Source: Actinomycetes bacterium
GTDB lineage: Bacteria > Actinomycetota > Actinomycetes > Actinomycetales > Microbacteriaceae
Assembly (NCBI GenBank): GCA_023421635.1
Contig: JAEZSU010000390.1
Location: 1-18,122, forward strand
Direction: 5' to 3'
Length of the DNA: 18,122 nucleotides
Part shown: piece after piece, positions 13,986-18,122 of the stretch
How positions within the stretch are numbered: the stretch's first letter is position 1
Layout: each line of letters opens with the position of its first letter
Position numbers and translations under genes: made by a program
The notes under the pieces: model-generated
What the model was told of the DNA's origin: nothing
Seen by the model: only the letters and a program-made list of their open reading frames with translations
Databases searched by the model: none

Positions 13986-15692
13986 ATGAAACGGCAACGC
14001 ATGTTCGTCGGCATCCTGGCCGGCGGCGCAGCACTCGCGCTCACCCTCACGGCCTGCTCCGGCGGTGGCGACGACGGCGGCGACGGTGACGGCGAGACCA
14101 CCGCCATCGTCGGCGCCGACTACAACCCGCAGGACCGCGACAACCTCCAGCAGGGCGGCGAGGTGACCTTCCCGATCGGCGAGATCACGCCGCAGATGAA
14201 CGTCAACCACGCCGACGGCACGGTCGACACCGCACGGATCTGGGAGTGGTACAACCCGCAGACGATCCTCATGTCGCCGGAGGGCGAGGTGTCGGCGAAC
14301 CCGAACTACCTCACCGACTGGACGACCGAGGAGGTCGACGGCAAGACCGTCGTCACCTACACGATCAACCCGGAGGCGACCTGGAACGACGGCACGCCCA
14401 TGACCTGGGAGTCGTACGACCTCACCTGGAAGGCGAACCGCTCGAACGACGAGGGGTACGTCCCCAACAGCACGGACGGCTACTCGCTCATCGAGTCGGT
14501 CACCCAGGGCGAGGACGAGCGCCAGGCCGTCGTCACCTTCTCCCAGGTGTACCCCTGGACCGACGGGCTGTTCTGGCACATCCTGCATCCCGCGGTGAAC
14601 AGCCCCGAGGTGTTCAACGACGCGTACCTCGGCGACCCGCATCCGGAATGGGGCGCCGGCCCGTACACGATCGACCAGTTCGACGCGAACGGCGGCACGG
14701 TCAGCTTCGTCCCGAACGAGAACTGGTGGGGCGACGAGCCCATGCTCGACGAAGTGACCTTCCGCCAGCTCGACGACACCGCGATGCTGAACGCGTTCCG
14801 CGCGGGCGAGATCGACTACGCCGACAACCTCACCGCCGACAACCTCGCGCAGCTCGAGGGCATGGACGACATCGAGATCTACCGTGCCCAGCGCACCGCG
14901 ACCAACCTCCTGGAACTCGACGCCGAGAAGCCGCAGTTCGCGGACCTCGAGGTGCGCGAGGCCATCTTCAAGGCCATCGACCGCGACCAGATCAAGGAGG
15001 TCGTGTGGAACGACCTCGGCTACGAGGAGGAGGACGCCGGCTCGCTCCTGCTGTTCCCGTTCCAGGACGGGTACGAGGATGCGCTGACCGAGGCCGGCTG
15101 GAGCTTCGACGCGGACGAGGCCAACGCCATCCTCGACGAGGCAGGCTGGACCGCCGGTGACGACGGCATCCGCGAGAAGGACGGCGTGCGACTGGCGGGC
15201 ACCCTGCCGGTGTTCGGCGACGACCCGATCGTCGAAGCCCGCGCGCGCGTCGTGCAGGCGCAGCTGAAGGAGATCGGGATGGACGTCCAGATCGACGTGC
15301 GCCCCACCTCCGACTTCTCCAGCGACCTCAACACGAAGAACTGGGACCTCGTGATGCTCGGGTTCTCCTCGTCCGACCCCTACGGCGTGGCCTACATGTG
15401 CCAGGTGTACTGCTCCGACAGCTCGCTGAACCTGTCGGGTGCGGGGAACGCCGAGATCGACGAACGCATCGCGTCCGAGGTGGCGGCCCTTCCCACCCAG
15501 GAGGAGCAGACCGCGGCAGGGCTCGCGCTCGAGGCGGAGATCATGGCCGAGACGTGGGGCATCCTGCCCCTGTACGCGGGACCGTGGATCTCGGCCGCGA
15601 CCGCGGGCCTGGCGAACCTCACTCCGGAGACCTACACCGGTCTCGACCTCTTCGGGCTGCAGCCCGTCGAGAACGTCGGCTGGATGAAGTAG
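13986..15692 (+). CDS. Peptide ABC transporter substrate-binding lipoprotein (SBP family 5), cluster 2
   Basis: 568-residue extracytoplasmic receptor for the cluster 2 importer. It starts at ATG 13986, 7 bases after AAGGA. The signal peptide MKRQRMFVGILAGGAALALTLTAC places the lipidated cysteine at 24, and a Gly/Asp-rich tether follows. The family 5 core includes TYTINPEATWNDGTPMTWESYDLTWKAN, GAGPYTIDQFDANGGTVSFVPNENWWG and AIFKAIDRDQIKEVVW. A pair of cysteines in YMCQVYCSDSSLNLSG, in the C-terminal part, may form a disulfide. It is longer than and clearly different from the cluster 1 receptor, so the two importers probably bind different ligands. It lies 41 bases after the ATPase, last in the operon, and is followed by a terminator. 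Ligand unknown. Confidence 0.93.
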   Translation: MKRQRMFVGILAGGAALALTLTACSGGGDDGGDGDGETTAIVGADYNPQDRDNLQQGGEVTFPIGEITPQMNVNHADGTVDTARIWEWYNPQTILMSPEGEVSANPNYLTDWTTEEVDGKTVVTYTINPEATWNDGTPMTWESYDLTWKANRSNDEGYVPNSTDGYSLIESVTQGEDERQAVVTFSQVYPWTDGLFWHILHPAVNSPEVFNDAYLGDPHPEWGAGPYTIDQFDANGGTVSFVPNENWWGDEPMLDEVTFRQLDDTAMLNAFRAGEIDYADNLTADNLAQLEGMDDIEIYRAQRTATNLLELDAEKPQFADLEVREAIFKAIDRDQIKEVVWNDLGYEEEDAGSLLLFPFQDGYEDALTEAGWSFDADEANAILDEAGWTAGDDGIREKDGVRLAGTLPVFGDDPIVEARARVVQAQLKEIGMDVQIDVRPTSDFSSDLNTKNWDLVMLGFSSSDPYGVAYMCQVYCSDSSLNLSGAGNAEIDERIASEVAALPTQEEQTAAGLALEAEIMAETWGILPLYAGPWISAATAGLANLTPETYTGLDLFGLQPVENVGWMK

Positions 15693-15706
15693 GCGGCGCC
15701 TGCCAG

Positions 15707-15734
15707 GGCCCGGCGGAGCGATCCGCCGGGCCTT
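15707..15734 (+). terminator. Terminator hairpin of cluster 2
   Basis: A perfect 11-bp stem GGCCCGGCGGA (15707-15717) / TCCGCCGGGCC (15722-15732) closed by a GCGA tetraloop (GNRA type), 14 bases after the SBP stop and followed by TT. The T-tract is short, as is usual in high-GC actinobacteria. Confidence 0.8.
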
Positions 15735-15768
15735 CGGCGCTCCCGGGGGTCTCGCAGCCTGGACCCGA

Positions 15769-15774
15769 TAGAGT
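15769..15774 (+). promoter_or_regulatory. Possible -10 element of typA
   Basis: TAGAGT fits the loose actinobacterial TANNNT -10 and would start transcription near 15781, about 40 bases before typA. No good -35 lies at the right distance. It overlaps the hairpin at 15772-15807. Confidence 0.3.
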
Positions 15775-15807
15775 GGGGATGCCGGAATCCCGGCCCTCTT
15801 CCCCACT
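15772..15807 (+). promoter_or_regulatory. Long inverted repeat just upstream of typA
   Basis: AGTGGGGA (15772-15779) is exactly complementary to TCCCCACT (15800-15807). Inside, GCCGG (15781-15785) pairs with CCGGC (15790-15794). It ends 3 bases before the AAGGA ribosome site of typA (15810-15814). It could be an operator across the promoter or a 5' leader structure controlling access to the ribosome site. Confidence 0.5.
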
Positions 15808-15821
15808 GTAAGGATTCTTCG

Positions 15822-17735
15822 ATGGCGCGTGCCCTCCGCTCCGACCTCCGCAACGTCGCGATCGTCGCGCACGTCGACCACGGCAAGACGACCCTCGTGG
15901 ACGCGATGCTGCGGCAGACGGGATCCTTCGGCGAACACGCCCACGTCGACGAGCGCGCCATGGACTCGAACGATCTCGAGCGTGAGAAGGGCATCACGAT
16001 CCTCGCCAAGAACACGGCGATCACCTACAAGGGCAAGCACGCCGGCGGCAAGGAGATCACGATCAACGTGATCGACACCCCCGGCCACGCCGCCTTCGGC
16101 GGCGAGGTCGAGCGCGGCCTGTCGATGGTCGACGGCGTCGTGCTGCTCGTCGACGCGAGCGAGGGTCCGCTGCCGCAGACGCGCTTCGTGCTGCGCAAGG
16201 CGCTCGAGGCGAAGCTCCCGGTCATCATCCTGGTCAACAAGACCGACCGTCCCGACGCCCGCATCGAAGAGGTCGAGGGGGAGGCGCAGGACCTGCTGCT
16301 GGGCCTCGCATCCGACCTCGTCGACGACGTCCCCGACCTCGACGTCGACGCCCTGCTGGACGTGCCGATCGTCTACGCCTCCGGCCGCGCCGGTGCGGCG
16401 TCCCGCAACCGTCCCGCCGACGGCTCGCTGCCAGACAACGACGACCTCGAGCCGCTGTTCGAGGCGATCCTCGAGCACGTCCCCGCGCCGGCCTACGACG
16501 ACGAGGCGCCGCTGCAGGCGTGGGTCACGAACCTCGACTCCAGCCCGTTCCTCGGCCGCCTGGCGCTGCTGCGCGTCTTCAACGGCACGCTGAAGAAGGG
16601 CCAGACCGTGGCGTGGGTGCGCGCCGACGGCACGACCAGCAACGCGCGCGTCACCGAGCTGCTGAAGACCCGTGCGCTCGAGCGCTACCCCGCCGACGAC
16701 GCCGGTCCCGGCGACATCGTCGCCATCGCCGGGTTCCCCGACATCACCATCGGCGAGACGATCGCCGACCCCGAGGACGTGCGGCCGCTCCCCGCGATCA
16801 CGGTCGACGATCCCGCGATCTCGATGACCATCGGGACGAACACCTCGCCGCTCATGGGCAAGGTGAAGGGCCACAAGCTCACCGCGCGCATGGTCAAGGA
16901 CCGCCTCGACAAGGAACTCATCGGCAACGTGTCGCTGAAGATCGTCGACATCGGGCGCCCGGATGCCTGGGAGGTGCAGGGACGCGGCGAGCTCGCCCTC
17001 GCCATCCTCGTCGAGAACATGCGCCGGGAGGGCTTCGAGCTCACCGTCGGCAAGCCCCAGGTGGTCACGAAGAAGATCGACGGCAAGACCTACGAGCCGT
17101 TCGAGCACCTCACGATCGACACCCCCGAGGAGCACCTCGGCGCGATCACCCAGCTCCTGGCGAACCGCAAGGGCCGCATGGAGAACATGACCAACCACGG
17201 CACCGGCTGGGTGCGCATGGAGTTCATCGTCCCCTCGCGCGGGCTCATCGGCTTCCGCAGCGAGTTCCTCACCACGACCCGCGGCACCGGCATCGCCAAC
17301 GCGATCTCGCACGGCTACGCGCCGTGGGCCGGCCAGATCACCACGCGCCAGAACGGTTCGATCGTCGCCGACCGCATGGGTGTCGTCACCCCGTTCGCGA
17401 TGATCGCCCTGCAGGAGCGAATGTCGTTCTTCGTGCAGCCCGGCGACGAGGTCTACGAGGGCATGGTGATCGGCGAGAACTCGCGCGCCGACGACATGGA
17501 CGTGAACATCACCAAGGAGAAGAAGCTCACCAACATGCGTGCGGCCAGCTCCGACAGCTTCGAGTCGATGACGCCGCCGCGCCTGCTCACCCTCGAGGAA
17601 AGCCTCGAGTTCGCCCGTGACGACGAATGCGTCGAGGTCACCCCGGAGTCCGTCCGCATCCGCAAGGTCGTGCTCGACGCGACCGAGCGCGGCCGTGCCG
17701 CATCCCGCCTCAAGCGCCAGGACGCCAACGTCTGA
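15822..17735 (+). CDS. typA: Ribosome-associated translational GTPase TypA/BipA
   Basis: 637-residue GTPase of the elongation-factor superfamily that acts on the ribosome and is linked to ribosome assembly and stress growth. G1 AHVDHGKTT 16-24; switch region with [14 protein letters not shown] about 47-60 (the EREKGITI signature); G3 DTPGHA 85-90 leading to FGGEVERGL, which is diagnostic of TypA over LepA and EF-G; G4 NKTD 139-142; G5 ASGRAG 186-191. The EF-Tu-like domain 2, the EF-G-like domains and the TypA-specific C-terminal domain ([29 protein letters not shown] and the [18 protein letters not shown] stretch) are all present. Length is normal for actinobacteria. ATG 15822 follows AAGGA with a 7-base gap. 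It forms its own transcription unit after the importer terminator. Confidence 0.98.
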   Translation: MARALRSDLRNVAIVAHVDHGKTTLVDAMLRQTGSFGEHAHVDERAMDSNDLEREKGITILAKNTAITYKGKHAGGKEITINVIDTPGHAAFGGEVERGLSMVDGVVLLVDASEGPLPQTRFVLRKALEAKLPVIILVNKTDRPDARIEEVEGEAQDLLLGLASDLVDDVPDLDVDALLDVPIVYASGRAGAASRNRPADGSLPDNDDLEPLFEAILEHVPAPAYDDEAPLQAWVTNLDSSPFLGRLALLRVFNGTLKKGQTVAWVRADGTTSNARVTELLKTRALERYPADDAGPGDIVAIAGFPDITIGETIADPEDVRPLPAITVDDPAISMTIGTNTSPLMGKVKGHKLTARMVKDRLDKELIGNVSLKIVDIGRPDAWEVQGRGELALAILVENMRREGFELTVGKPQVVTKKIDGKTYEPFEHLTIDTPEEHLGAITQLLANRKGRMENMTNHGTGWVRMEFIVPSRGLIGFRSEFLTTTRGTGIANAISHGYAPWAGQITTRQNGSIVADRMGVVTPFAMIALQERMSFFVQPGDEVYEGMVIGENSRADDMDVNITKEKKLTNMRAASSDSFESMTPPRLLTLEESLEFARDDECVEVTPESVRIRKVVLDATERGRAASRLKRQDANV

Positions 17736-17760
17736 ACGCCGCATCCGGCACAATCGTGAC

Positions 17761-18122
17761 GTGACCGACAGCGCCCTGCCATCCGCCTCCTCGGGGGCGG
17801 CGAGGCAGGGCGTTGCCGTTGCGCTCGCAACCAGCGCCTACGGCGTCTCGTTCGGCGCGCTGGCGGTCGCCTCGGGGCTCGACCTCTGGCAGACGTGCGT
17901 CCTGAGCCTGGTGATGTTCACCGGCGGCTCGCAGTTCGCGTTCGTCGGGGTCGTCGGCGCCGGGGGACTCGCCGCGGCTCCCGCCGCGATCGCGTCCGCG
18001 GCGCTGCTGGGGGCGCGGAACATCGCCTATGGGATGCGGATGTCGCCGGTCATCGGCCGCGGGTTCTGGCGCCGTGCCGCGGCGGCGCAGTTCACGATCG
18101 ACGAGTCGACGGCCGTCTCCCT
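17761..18122 (+). CDS. azlC: AzlC-family branched-chain amino-acid exporter subunit, N-terminal part (3' end outside window)
   Basis: The frame stays open from GTG 17761 to the window edge and gives 120 residues: VTDSALPSASSGAARQGVA, then SFGALAVASGLDLWQT, the AzlC hallmark MFTGGSQFAFVGV, and later LLGARNIAYGMRMSPVIG and QFTIDESTAVS. AzlC is the large membrane subunit of the AzlCD exporter of branched-chain amino acids; azlD would be expected just downstream. Family recognition is strong, substrate is inferred. The start has no ribosome site. Instead CACAAT (17749-17754), a fair -10, lies exactly 6 bases before GTG, which suggests a leaderless message beginning at the start codon. It lies 25 bases after typA. 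Confidence 0.85.
   Translation, partial: MTDSALPSASSGAARQGVAVALATSAYGVSFGALAVASGLDLWQTCVLSLVMFTGGSQFAFVGVVGAGGLAAAPAAIASAALLGARNIAYGMRMSPVIGRGFWRRAAAAQFTIDESTAVS

Noticed and set aside
11206..14034. 942-codon open frame on the minus strand
   Set aside because: It is antisense to the permease and double ATPase genes of cluster 2, with low-complexity composition and no family resemblance.
13935..17753. 1272-codon open frame on the minus strand
   Set aside because: It lies opposite the cluster 2 SBP and typA, both clear genes. Its product is Arg/Val/Asp/Gly-rich with no recognisable domain, as expected for the complement of GC-rich codons.

Overview
The window is high-GC DNA of about 70% GC with GTG starts, ATGA gene overlaps and strongly C/G-ending codons. 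Together with the gene families, this points to an actinobacterium, most likely Microbacteriaceae and probably Microbacterium-like. That placement rests on sequence style and protein families, not on a database match.

Layout. 1-1397 (+) is the 3' half of gcvP (glycine cleavage P-protein). 1501-2493 (-) is a solitary AbiEi-type HTH/nuclease-like protein, bracketed by two related 74-bp palindromic repeats. 2686 to about 3627 (-) is a CPBP-family membrane protein. From 3670 to 15692, all on +, lie two complete and unrelated-looking Opp/Dpp peptide ABC importers in tandem. Cluster 1 runs lipoprotein SBP, permease, permease, fused double ATPase, then a small PH-like membrane protein (3767-9614). 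Cluster 2 runs permease, permease, fused double ATPase, lipoprotein SBP (9928-15692). After a terminator comes typA/bipA (15822-17735), then the start of an AzlC-type amino-acid exporter (17761 onward) that runs off the window.

How the genes work together. Each importer pairs a surface lipoprotein with two different membrane permeases and one polypeptide carrying both ATPase domains. In both clusters the permease and ATPase genes overlap or nearly touch, so translation is probably coupled. The clusters differ in gene order, and their ATPases differ clearly: the cluster 2 ATPase carries two four-cysteine sets where the iron-sulfur OppD C-terminal domain sits, and the cluster 1 ATPase lacks them. 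Cluster 1 has a likely promoter and a two-hairpin spacer after the SBP gene, fitting excess SBP expression. Cluster 2 has a 313-bp leader with a hairpin and a possible chain of two tiny overlapping reading frames running into the first permease.

Most of the window is ordinary metabolism, transport and translation. The items most worth a second look are the AbiEi-like gene flanked by paired palindromes, the over-represented hexamer GGATGC/GCATCC, the small-ORF chain before cluster 2, and the Fe-S contrast between the two importers. I found no tRNA, rRNA, CRISPR array, transposase or phage gene.
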